A DNA stretch of 64,000 nt. Source: Alkalimonas sp. (GTDB taxonomy: Bacteria; Pseudomonadota; Gammaproteobacteria; Enterobacterales; Alteromonadaceae). The translations under genes were made by a program, and so were the position numbers. Shown here piece after piece: positions 41,072 to 48,651 of the stretch (position 1 is its first letter; the number at the start of each line of letters is the position of its first letter). The stretch covers positions 1 to 64,000 of the forward strand of contig NZ_JAFIFQ010000006.1 in the NCBI RefSeq assembly GCF_020831925.1, written 5' to 3'. The notes under the pieces are model-generated. The model did not search any database. It was not told the DNA's origin and saw nothing but the letters and a program-made list of their open reading frames with translations.

Positions 41072-41446
41072 TTAACCACCTATGCTTGGGATAATTAAAA
41101 TCGTGATTTCACCAGTCATTTGATTGGTAATTTCTACGCGGATACTACCATCCGTCCCTGAGCTCACATTGACTATAAACTCACCGGTATCATAGATGCC
41201 ATCCACCAAATCGCCATCAGCTATCCGCCTGGTGAGTGTATTAATGATATTGCGCTCTAAAGCCTCTCTAAACTTATCAACAAAGTTTTTTTCTACTCGG
41301 CCAGGTTGATGGATTTGTGCTTTTTGCAACAAGAAGGCCCCATTCAGTGGGTTACCGCCAAAGCTTGGGTTAATAGGGGTATAAACCAACTCAGTGCCAT
41401 GAGCAGCGCTCATAAAAAGAGTTAAGAATAACAACTTATACTTCAT
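41072..41446 (-). CDS. csgF: Curli assembly/nucleation chaperone CsgF
   Basis: Periplasm-to-surface factor that binds the CsgG channel and positions the CsgB nucleator. The 124 residues begin with a signal peptide (MKYKLLFLTLFMSAAHG) followed by the family block NPSFGGNPLNGAFLLQKAQ, which matches the CsgG-binding N-terminus of E. coli CsgF. I use the ATG at 41446, six bases after AGGA. An in-frame ATG two codons upstream abuts the ribosome site and is less likely. It lies ten bases after csgE. Confidence 0.93.
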   Translation of the reverse strand: MKYKLLFLTLFMSAAHGTELVYTPINPSFGGNPLNGAFLLQKAQIHQPGRVEKNFVDKFREALERNIINTLTRRIADGDLVDGIYDTGEFIVNVSSGTDGSIRVEITNQMTGEITILIIPSIGG

Positions 41447-41456
41447 GGTCATTCCT

Positions 41457-41843
41457 TTAAAATAATTCTTCGGCTGATTCGCCAAGTATACGGTCGGCCT
41501 GAATTCTGGCGAGCTCAGTAAGGCTCTGAAGTACAGCCTGTTCCGCAGTTTCTTTCACATCGTTGTAGCGTCTGCCAAAGTAAGTCTGATAAATCCGCCG
41601 GTCATTCATTTCGACCCAAAGTACAGTTCCAGCCTGAGGGTATACCTGTTCATAGATGACTACAGTGATATTGTCCGTTGCTGGTATATCACGCCAATAA
41701 CCTGAATAGTAAAAAACAAAGTCTTTACCAAAACGAGTAACCGTGCGATCAAGCACCAATCCCCCCAGTGTAATATCTCTGGAAATGCTCTGAGGCGTGA
41801 AAGAAGCAACAATAAATAACAGCAGATAAATTATTATTTTCAT
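41457..41843 (-). CDS. csgE: Curli export adaptor CsgE
   Basis: Periplasmic adaptor that caps the CsgG pore and brings CsgA to it. The 128 residues start with a signal peptide (about 1-21) and continue with the CsgE-family block SRDITLGGLVLDRTVTRFGKDF, then IYEQVYPQAGTVLWVEMNDRRIYQTYFGRR. Length equals E. coli CsgE (129). It is preceded by a hairpin separating it from csgA, which may lower its expression relative to the fibre subunit. Confidence 0.92.
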   Translation of the reverse strand: MKIIIYLLLFIVASFTPQSISRDITLGGLVLDRTVTRFGKDFVFYYSGYWRDIPATDNITVVIYEQVYPQAGTVLWVEMNDRRIYQTYFGRRYNDVKETAEQAVLQSLTELARIQADRILGESAEELF

Positions 41844-41853
41844 AAGGGCATAA

Positions 41854-41871
41854 AGGCGGCCTAAGCCGCCT
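41854..41871 (-). terminator. Intercistronic hairpin between csgA and csgE
   Basis: A perfect seven-base-pair AGGCGGC/GCCGCCT stem (41854-41860 with 41865-41871, loop CTAA) lies about 20 bases past the csgA stop. On the minus strand it is followed by TTTAT, too short for strong termination. A partial terminator or 3' stabiliser here would give abundant csgA mRNA and less csgEFG mRNA. Confidence 0.6.
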
Positions 41872-41890
41872 GTTTTACTTCATGAGCCGA

Positions 41891-43444
41891 TTAATGTTGA
41901 ATCACAGTAGCTGTATTGAAGTCACCTACCTGAGTGACAGACATCACATTTCCAGCACCCATCTGTGAACCCATGACCAGGTTATCATTACCCATTTGTG
42001 AGATGGAGACCAAACCGGAATTGCCTCCTTGAACAAACGAAGGTCCTGCGTTGCCAGTTACCCAGTTGCCAGTACCCACCTGGGTAATACTCATTACATT
42101 GTCACTGCCAGCCAGAAGTACATCAATCAAGTTGAAGTCCCCTTGTTGCTGTGCCGTGAATCGCTGATTTAACAGAAGGCCACTGTCACCTGTAGCAATA
42201 ACTTCGTTGAAATCACCGGACTGTTCAATCGAAAACTGATTATCAGCTCCAACAAACTCAACATAAGCAAAATTATCAGCGCCATCCTGATTTATTTCGA
42301 TAACATTATCAAAACCAAAATCAACATTTCCCAGCGCGAAGTTTCCGCTTCCGTCTTGCTCAATTACGATGGTGTTGTTGTAACCAAAGGCTGCAGCACC
42401 AGCGTAATTAAACTCCCCTGAACTATGAATAAAGGCCTGGTTCATTCCACCATCCAGCACAACTTCACCGACATTTTGGCTGCCTTCCTGATAAATCTCA
42501 ATATCATGACCATCACCAAAGGTTGCGAAGAATGCTATGTTTTCGTTGCCTTGCTGCCATACATCGATAAGGTTGTCATTACCAGTTACACCAATAGGCG
42601 CATCAACTTCGTTAGCAACACCTTCTTGTTGAACCCAGATGGTATTATCAACACCAGCCAGAGGCTCTAAAATAAAAACGTTCTGAGCTCCGTCCTGATA
42701 TACATCTACCAAGTTGCCTTCCCCACTGACATCAAAGGCAATAAAAGCGTTATCTGAACCAAATTGTTGGATATAGAAGGTGTTGTTATCACCATTCACG
42801 CCAACCACACCGCCAACGTTACCATCGCCGTATTGCTCAACTTCCATGATGTTGCCATCACCGAACAGTTGAAACATGCCTGATTCGTTAAAGCTGCCAT
42901 CCTGGACGCTAAATAACTCATTGTTATTGCCAGTAAAGCCAGCATTAGTCCAATTACCATCTCCTTCCTGAATGACTTCAACAAAGTTGGCGTCGCCTGT
43001 TAACACGATAGTTGCTTCATTCTGGTCGCCGTTTTGGAACACAGCAGCATCATTCACATCGCCTGAAATTGCAATTTCAGCCACATTCCAGAAGCCATCT
43101 TGAGTGACAGTTGCGGTGTTTTCGTTACCGGCAATATCCACAAATGCGATGTGCCAATCATCCTGTTGTTCAAGACGAATCCAGTTATCCTCACCTACGC
43201 TGAAAGCAAAAGCTTCATGCCAAACGCCATCTTGATTCACCTGGGTATCGTTTAAACTGCCATCTTGTTCGACAATTGCCAAATTAATGTTGCCGCTTTG
43301 CTCAACATAAGCTTCATTACCTTCAATAGCACCTGCAACGGATGTCTGCAATACCAAGGCTTCGTTATCAGCAAATGCTGTTCCCGAAAGTGCTAGCGCA
43401 ATAGCCACTCCCAAAACGTGTTTACGTGGATTTTTAAAACTCAT
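41891..43444 (-). CDS. csgA: Giant major curlin CsgA with about 20 repeats
   Basis: Major curli fibre subunit. The 517-residue precursor has a signal peptide ending about residue 25 (GTAFA|DN) and then a near-continuous array of curlin-like repeats. The usual core Q-x-G-x-x-N, with a second G-x-x-N half-repeat, recurs every 22-24 residues, about 20 times. E. coli CsgA is 151 residues with five repeats. The mature part has no Lys, only two Arg (in NWIRL and LNQRF), no Cys and many Asp/Glu, so it is extremely acidic. The C-terminus VIQH resembles CsgA tails. It follows csgB by 39 bases. The curlin identity is clear from repeats and operon; the exact repeat count depends on how imperfect units are scored. 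Confidence 0.93.
   Translation of the reverse strand: MSFKNPRKHVLGVAIALALSGTAFADNEALVLQTSVAGAIEGNEAYVEQSGNINLAIVEQDGSLNDTQVNQDGVWHEAFAFSVGEDNWIRLEQQDDWHIAFVDIAGNENTATVTQDGFWNVAEIAISGDVNDAAVFQNGDQNEATIVLTGDANFVEVIQEGDGNWTNAGFTGNNNELFSVQDGSFNESGMFQLFGDGNIMEVEQYGDGNVGGVVGVNGDNNTFYIQQFGSDNAFIAFDVSGEGNLVDVYQDGAQNVFILEPLAGVDNTIWVQQEGVANEVDAPIGVTGNDNLIDVWQQGNENIAFFATFGDGHDIEIYQEGSQNVGEVVLDGGMNQAFIHSSGEFNYAGAAAFGYNNTIVIEQDGSGNFALGNVDFGFDNVIEINQDGADNFAYVEFVGADNQFSIEQSGDFNEVIATGDSGLLLNQRFTAQQQGDFNLIDVLLAGSDNVMSITQVGTGNWVTGNAGPSFVQGGNSGLVSISQMGNDNLVMGSQMGAGNVMSVTQVGDFNTATVIQH
41894..43303 (-). repeat. Tandem curlin-repeat array within csgA
   Basis: The codons for about residues 48-517 encode roughly 20 imperfect 22-24-residue units with the pattern Q-x-G-x-x-N-(x8-9)-G-x-x-N-x-(hydrophobic)-x-(hydrophobic). 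The units have diverged at DNA level, so no simple identical DNA repeat is seen. Most are regular; near the C-terminal end two units are longer (around LLLNQRFTA and AGPSFVQGGNSG), which breaks the spacing. Confidence 0.9.
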
Positions 43445-43483
43445 TGTTATTCTCCAGTCATTATTGTTTTAACTTTCATGTAT

Positions 43484-43882
43484 TTAATACTGCACAATCG
43501 ATAGTTCCGCATTGTTACCAATTTGCTGAATACTAAAACCTGATCCGCCAAATTGCTGGATTTGGATCAGGTTAAAATCTCCTTGTTGCAATACATCAAC
43601 TTGATTTAATGAGTCAGCTTGGGCAATTTCAGCACGATTACCAACGCCTATTTGACGTAATGCCAATTGATTTAAATAACCAGCCTGCTGCAACAAAGCG
43701 ACATTGCTTTGACCCAACTGCTCTACCAGCATTGAATTCATAGAACCGTTTTGCTCCAAAACAACTTGGTTTGCCATTTGCTGACGCTCTAACAACGAGG
43801 TTAGAGGCAAAGACAGTTCAGCTGAAAGCCAAGGGCTAAAAATCAAGGCGCTGAATAAGGACACTTTTGCGATTGTTAACAA
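43484..43882 (-). CDS. csgB: Minor curlin/nucleator CsgB
   Basis: Predicted surface nucleator of curli. The 132-residue precursor has a signal peptide (about 1-21, ending WLSA) and four to five curlin repeats with motifs such as EQNGSMN, EQLGQSN, RQIGVGN and QQGDFNLI, ending in LSIVQY. The start is a TTG at 43882 with AAGGA about ten bases upstream; no ATG is in frame nearby. Identity as CsgB rather than a second CsgA rests on size (151 in E. coli), first position in the operon and the repeat divergence. Arg content is low (three) and no Lys follows the signal peptide. Confidence 0.85.
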   Translation of the reverse strand: MLTIAKVSLFSALIFSPWLSAELSLPLTSLLERQQMANQVVLEQNGSMNSMLVEQLGQSNVALLQQAGYLNQLALRQIGVGNRAEIAQADSLNQVDVLQQGDFNLIQIQQFGGSGFSIQQIGNNAELSIVQY

Positions 43883-44177
43883 TTGGGCACATCCTTTAAA
43901 TCTTAGATACCAGCCTAAACTATAAGATTCACAGCATGCTGCAATTGGATGAAAGAGTTATTTTTTTAAAGCGAATAACTAATGATAAAACAATATTTAC
44001 ACTATAAAACAATTAGATGGGCTCATTTAGTTTACATCTACCCCCCATTTAAGACTAGTACATTCTTACTAATTTCACTGATCGTAGAGTCTATTAATTC
44101 TAATTTATGGTATTGATTACTTGTGCTAAAAAAAGGCGCAAATACTTTACTATAATGAAAAAATAAGGTACTAAATT
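43883..44177. promoter_or_regulatory. Divergent regulatory region between csgB and the S8 protease
   Basis: This AT-rich 295-base gap must hold promoters for both genes. Seen are a perfect 10-base palindrome CAGCATGCTG (43932-43941), a 10-base direct repeat ATAAAACAAT at 43985-43994 and 44004-44013, and on the plus strand a perfect TATAAT (44151-44156) 21 bases before the protease start. No good -35 accompanies the TATAAT. The direct repeat spacing of 19 bases suggests a dimeric or CsgD-type site, which is inference. Confidence 0.5.
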
Positions 44178-46670
44178 ATGCGACAACTCAAAAAACTGGC
44201 CTTGGCTATTTCGGCAGCTCTGGTCGCTGGAAGTGTGATGGCTGCGCCGCAACAAGCAGCTGATGACTCCATCATAGTCGTATTTAAACCAGGTGTAGGT
44301 AAAGCAGAGCGGGAAATGGTTATGAGCCGCTCTGGTGTTTCGCTTCGCGAACTGGATGCTGAGGGACGTGATATTCGCATGAAGCATGTGGCTGATGGAC
44401 GTATTGCCAAAGTCCGCATACCACGAGGTGTTGAGCGTGATCAGTTGATCAAAAAATTAAGCCTGCATCCAGCTATTGAGATTGCAGAACCTAATTACAT
44501 TGTCCAACCACTTACCTCCCCATTGTCTCCTAACGATCCACGCTTTAATGAACTATGGGGCCTGCACAATACAGGTCAAAGTGGTGGTACGCCTGGTGCT
44601 GATATTAGCGCTGTTGAAGCCTGGCAAACTACAACCGGAAGTCGAGATATTATCATCGGTGTCATTGATACAGGTATGGATTACAACCATCCGGATTTGA
44701 TAGCTAATCGCTGGGAAAATGATGGTAGTTATCCAGGCCATCAGTTTGGCTGGTCAACACTAAATGCCAGTGGCGACCCAATGGATAGTGGTAGCCATGG
44801 CACTCATGTTGCTGGAACTATTGGCGCTGTGGGTGATAATGGGGTTGGTGTTGCAGGCGTTAGCTGGAATGTCACTCTGATCCCATGTCAGTTCCTCGGT
44901 GCCGGAGGTGGCTCTACCGCAGGCGCGATTGAATGTATCAGTTATTTTACCGATTTAAAGCTGAATCATGGTGTTGACGTTAAGGCGACTAACAACTCCT
45001 GGGGAGGTGGCGGTTTTTCAGAAGCTTTAAAGCTTGCCATTGAAGATGGAGGCGATGCAGGTATTTTGTTTATTGCTGCTTCTGGCAATGATGGTCGAAA
45101 TGCTGATCAGTTCCCTATGTATCCAGCAGCCTATGATTCAGACATTATTGTCTCTGTTGCCTCAACCGACCGCAATGATAACCTGTCCGGTTTCTCAAAT
45201 TATGGTTTAGTTAGCGTTGATCTGGGGGCTCCAGGCTCAGCCATTTTATCCACAGTGCCAGGGGCTGGTTACAGTACCTTCTCAGGCACTTCTATGGCAT
45301 CTCCTCATGTTGCTGGTGCAGCTGCACTGGTATGGTCATTGGATCCAAATATTTCAGCATTGCAGATGAAAGAAATCCTGATGCAATCAGGTGATGCTCT
45401 GCCATCACTGGATGGTCGGACAGTCTCTGGTAAACGTTTAAATGTTGCCAGCGCTTTAGAAGAAGCTGATCCAGCACCTGGTTTCCGCTTAAGCCTGGAT
45501 CCTCGCAATCAGGAAGTTATCGCCGGTGAGCAAACAGCTTACACCCTGGAGTTCAGCTCAGTAGCTGGTTGGAATGATGCAATTCAGCTTACTGTGGATG
45601 CAACACCAGCTATGCCTGGTGTTAGCTTTTCATCGGATGTAGCTTACCCTGGTGATACGGTAAGTTTATTGGTTGATACCGATGAAGATACACCATGGGG
45701 TGCCTATCAGTTCCTGATCACAGCCACGGACAGCGCGTCTGGAGACTTGGTGCGCCAGACGACCGCCAACCTGAATGTGATTCCACAAGGCTTAATGGAC
45801 TTTCCATACGAAAATACGACACCGATTGCCATCCCTGATAACAACCCTGCTGGTATTGAAAGCATTATTTCAGTAGCTGAGTCAGGTCATGTTTTTGGTG
45901 CTGAAGTGGGCGTTAATATCACCCACACCTGGCGTGGTGATTTGATTGTGCGCCTCACCTCACCAGAAGGGACAGTGCATACCTTGCATAACCGCACTGG
46001 CGGTAGCGCAGACGACCTGATCCAAAGCTGGGAAGTTGATGTTTATAACGGCGAAGCCATGCAAGGTGACTGGACCTTGTTTGTCTCAGATAACGCAGCA
46101 CTGGATACAGGTACTCTAAACAGCTGGAATCTTACGCTGACGGCTCTGCCTGATGGTGACATTGTCGACCCTGATCCGGAAGCACCTGTTGCCAGCTTTG
46201 GCTATTCAGCCTCTGGCTTACTGGTTAACTTCAGTGATCAGAGTAGCGAAGGTGATGATGCCATTGTGAGCTGGGACTGGAACTTCGGCGATGGCAGCAG
46301 CTCGTCGCAGCAAAACCCTTCGCATTTGTTCAGCGCAGCGGGCAGCTACAACGTTACCCTGACCGTTGCAGATGGCAATGGCTTGACGGACAGTACCTCT
46401 CAGACCGTGACCGTAAGTGATGTGATCAGCTCTATCGACCTGTGGGTGCATCGTGCGCAGCAAGCCCGCACAGGCTCGAGCATCGTTGACTTACGCTGGT
46501 CAGGTGCGGACAGCCGGGTAGATCTTTACCGCGATGGCGTTAAGGTAGCTACCCTTGAAAATCAGGGCCGCTACCGTGATCGCTTCAATACAACTGCCAG
46601 CCAGGTTGTTTATCAGCTGTGTGCTGAAAACACAGACCAATGCTCAGCAGAAATTGTTGCGCAATTTTAA
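44178..46670 (+). CDS. Secreted subtilisin-like S8 protease with P and PKD domains
   Basis: Predicted exported serine endopeptidase. The 830-residue precursor has a signal peptide (cleavage near MAAP, about 22), an I9-like propeptide (about 30-110) and a subtilase domain with the triad D164 (VIDTGMDY), H207 (SHGTHVAG) and S372 (SGTSMASPH) plus oxyanion N304 (ASGND). A middle beta domain precedes a P/Homo B domain (about 540-665, with LIVRLTSPEGTVHTLHN and WTLFVSDNAALDTGTLNSW), a PKD domain (about 676-755, WDWNFGDGSSSSQQNPSH) and a C-terminal FN3-like segment. Such accessory domains bind substrates in marine extracellular proteases. It is divergent from the curli operon; an intrinsic terminator follows. 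Confidence 0.92.
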   Translation: MRQLKKLALAISAALVAGSVMAAPQQAADDSIIVVFKPGVGKAEREMVMSRSGVSLRELDAEGRDIRMKHVADGRIAKVRIPRGVERDQLIKKLSLHPAIEIAEPNYIVQPLTSPLSPNDPRFNELWGLHNTGQSGGTPGADISAVEAWQTTTGSRDIIIGVIDTGMDYNHPDLIANRWENDGSYPGHQFGWSTLNASGDPMDSGSHGTHVAGTIGAVGDNGVGVAGVSWNVTLIPCQFLGAGGGSTAGAIECISYFTDLKLNHGVDVKATNNSWGGGGFSEALKLAIEDGGDAGILFIAASGNDGRNADQFPMYPAAYDSDIIVSVASTDRNDNLSGFSNYGLVSVDLGAPGSAILSTVPGAGYSTFSGTSMASPHVAGAAALVWSLDPNISALQMKEILMQSGDALPSLDGRTVSGKRLNVASALEEADPAPGFRLSLDPRNQEVIAGEQTAYTLEFSSVAGWNDAIQLTVDATPAMPGVSFSSDVAYPGDTVSLLVDTDEDTPWGAYQFLITATDSASGDLVRQTTANLNVIPQGLMDFPYENTTPIAIPDNNPAGIESIISVAESGHVFGAEVGVNITHTWRGDLIVRLTSPEGTVHTLHNRTGGSADDLIQSWEVDVYNGEAMQGDWTLFVSDNAALDTGTLNSWNLTLTALPDGDIVDPDPEAPVASFGYSASGLLVNFSDQSSEGDDAIVSWDWNFGDGSSSSQQNPSHLFSAAGSYNVTLTVADGNGLTDSTSQTVTVSDVISSIDLWVHRAQQARTGSSIVDLRWSGADSRVDLYRDGVKVATLENQGRYRDRFNTTASQVVYQLCAENTDQCSAEIVAQF

Positions 46671-46703
46671 TGAACTGCACAGCTTAATTAAAAGCATTTA
46701 ATC

Positions 46704-46730
46704 AAAGGCGATCGATAGGTCGCCTTTTTT
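46704..46730 (+). terminator. Intrinsic terminator of the S8 protease gene
   Basis: AAAGGCGA (46704-46711) pairs with TCGCCTTT (46720-46727) around an eight-base loop, followed by a total of six T. It ends the protease gene and precedes the MoxR operon. Confidence 0.88.
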
Positions 46731-46788
46731 ATTGCGCGTGAACTTGCTATCTTAAATTACCCAGAGCGACTTGTAGTAAGGAATTGTT

Positions 46789-47697
46789 GTGCTCGCAGAA
46801 TTTCAGGCCATTGAACATCATTTGAACCGTATTATTCTTGGTAAGAGTGCTCAGATCAAATTAGCACTTTGCTGTTTATTGGCCAAAGGGCATCTGCTAT
46901 TGGAAGACTTACCAGGCATGGGCAAAACCACGCTAGCCCATGCGCTGGCTGATAGCCTTAGCCTATCCTATCGTCGGGTGCAATTTACCAGTGATTTGTT
47001 ACCAGGCGATCTGCTGGGAATGAGTATCTATGATACACGCTCCCATCAGTTTAACTTTCAACCAGGCCCGGTGTTCAGCCACCTATTATTGGCCGACGAG
47101 ATTAACCGTGCCAGCCCGAAAACGCAAAGCGCCTTGCTTGAGGCGATGGAAGAGCAGCAGGTATCGATTGACGGCAAAACAAGAGCCCTGCCCTCACCTT
47201 TTTTTGTGATAGCCACTCAGAACCCGCTGGACCAGTCTGGTACATCCGCTTTGCCAGAATCGCAGCTGGATCGTTTTTTAATGCGATTATCACTTGGCTT
47301 TCCGGATCGCGCCGCTGAATTTGAGTTGCTGGACTCAGATCGCGGTCAATCGAGGTTAAAACTAGTACAGCAACAACTTAGTATTGAGCAACTGATGGCA
47401 CTGCAAGCCAAGGTGCCTCATATCCATGCCTCTGAAGCTTTAATTAACTACTTGCTGGACTTGGTGGCACATAGCAGGCAGCACCCGGATATGTTGCCAT
47501 TATCGCCAAGAGCCGCTAAAGCATTGCTTCAGGCAGCCAAAGCCTGGGCATTGATGCAAGAACGTGACTATGTTACCGCGGATGATGTACAGGCAATATT
47601 TCCAAGTGTAAGTGAGCATCGGCTAGACCCAAAATCTCGTGCTGCAGAGCCTCGTTGGAGTCTGCTGTTGCTTCGTGAAACGCCTTGTACCCTATAA
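46789..47697 (+). CDS. MoxR-family AAA+ ATPase
   Basis: Chaperone-like ATPase that in characterised MoxR systems helps activate or insert metal-containing or surface proteins. The 302 residues start at a GTG and contain Walker A LPGMGKTT (about 44-51), Walker [24 protein letters not shown] (about 98-121) and sensor segments [11 protein letters not shown] and LDRFLMRL. It is the first gene of a three-gene operon with a DUF58 protein and a transglutaminase-domain membrane protein, a set often found together in Gammaproteobacteria. No VWA protein is encoded here. Confidence 0.93.
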   Translation: MLAEFQAIEHHLNRIILGKSAQIKLALCCLLAKGHLLLEDLPGMGKTTLAHALADSLSLSYRRVQFTSDLLPGDLLGMSIYDTRSHQFNFQPGPVFSHLLLADEINRASPKTQSALLEAMEEQQVSIDGKTRALPSPFFVIATQNPLDQSGTSALPESQLDRFLMRLSLGFPDRAAEFELLDSDRGQSRLKLVQQQLSIEQLMALQAKVPHIHASEALINYLLDLVAHSRQHPDMLPLSPRAAKALLQAAKAWALMQERDYVTADDVQAIFPSVSEHRLDPKSRAAEPRWSLLLLRETPCTL

Positions 47698-47709
47698 GGT
47701 CATAACGCT

Positions 47710-48651
47710 GTGACACAAATCACAACAAAGCTAAGAGATAAACTTCGCCAACGTCTGAAGAGCTGGCTGGCTAAAAGGTTTGCTAGCAATACAGTGCTTG
47801 AATTAAATCATAGCACTTTATTGGTGTTTCCTACTCGCTACGGGTTTTGGTTCGTTGCCTTGATAATACTGCTTTATTTATTGGGCACCAATTACCAAAA
47901 TAATTTGATTTTACTGCTAGCTTACTTACTACTCAGCGTGTTTCTGCTGAGTATTTGGTTTGCCTGGCGAAACCTCGCAGGATTAAGTATTGAGGTTTCA
48001 GCGCCAGCAGCTGTGTATGCAGGTCAACAGCTCAGCATGCCATTCACCTTAAAACACCAGGCTTCCTACCAGGCTGTGTACTTTTCTATGAGGGCCGCCA
48101 GAACCAAAGTGAGTCAAGGGCAACAAGCAACCCTGCACTGGCCAGCATTGAAAAGAGGCCATTACCCAATCGATAGCGTGTTGGTGTATACAGAGTATCC
48201 GTTAGGGCTGATCCGTTGCTGGAGTTACTTGCCAGTTCAACTGCATTATTGGGTTTATCCTACGCCTACAGAGCCAACCGCCTTGTTACCAGGTGTCGAC
48301 CCGAAATCGGATCACAATCAGTTAGCCCCTGAAGAGCTGCCCGATCAGTTAAAAGCTTATCAGCCAGGTGACTCCATTCGCCGCTTGCATTGGAAACGCC
48401 TTGCTCGCCAGCCTGACTCACCAGTGGTCAAAATATCCGAGCAACAACCTAAAGCAGATCCCCGTTGGTTACAGGTCCCTCCGCTGCATGGGGCTGCTCT
48501 AGAACAATGCCTATCGGAGGTGTGCTACCAGCTGCTTGAGCTGGAGGCAAAGCAAGTGAGTTATGGTCTGAAAACCCCTGCTGGAGATCTTCCCCTTGGT
48601 CAAGGTTCACTGCATCTGCAGCAATGCCTGCAAAGGCTGGCACTATGTTAA
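47710..48651 (+). CDS. DUF58 domain-containing membrane protein
   Basis: The 313-residue protein has two membrane helices (about 40-80) followed by a DUF58 domain with the signature YQPGDSIRRLHWKRLAR (about 217-233). It starts at a GTG 12 bases after the MoxR gene. DUF58 proteins cluster with MoxR ATPases, and some are thought to act with them on envelope proteins; the molecular function is not established. Its stop overlaps the start of the next gene in ATGTTAA. Confidence 0.88.
   Translation: MTQITTKLRDKLRQRLKSWLAKRFASNTVLELNHSTLLVFPTRYGFWFVALIILLYLLGTNYQNNLILLLAYLLLSVFLLSIWFAWRNLAGLSIEVSAPAAVYAGQQLSMPFTLKHQASYQAVYFSMRAARTKVSQGQQATLHWPALKRGHYPIDSVLVYTEYPLGLIRCWSYLPVQLHYWVYPTPTEPTALLPGVDPKSDHNQLAPEELPDQLKAYQPGDSIRRLHWKRLARQPDSPVVKISEQQPKADPRWLQVPPLHGAALEQCLSEVCYQLLELEAKQVSYGLKTPAGDLPLGQGSLHLQQCLQRLALC

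Noticed and set aside
41894-43303. Repetitive stretch considered as a CRISPR or satellite array
   Set aside because: The periodicity is at protein level with diverged DNA, in an intact reading frame with curlin motifs and within a csg operon.
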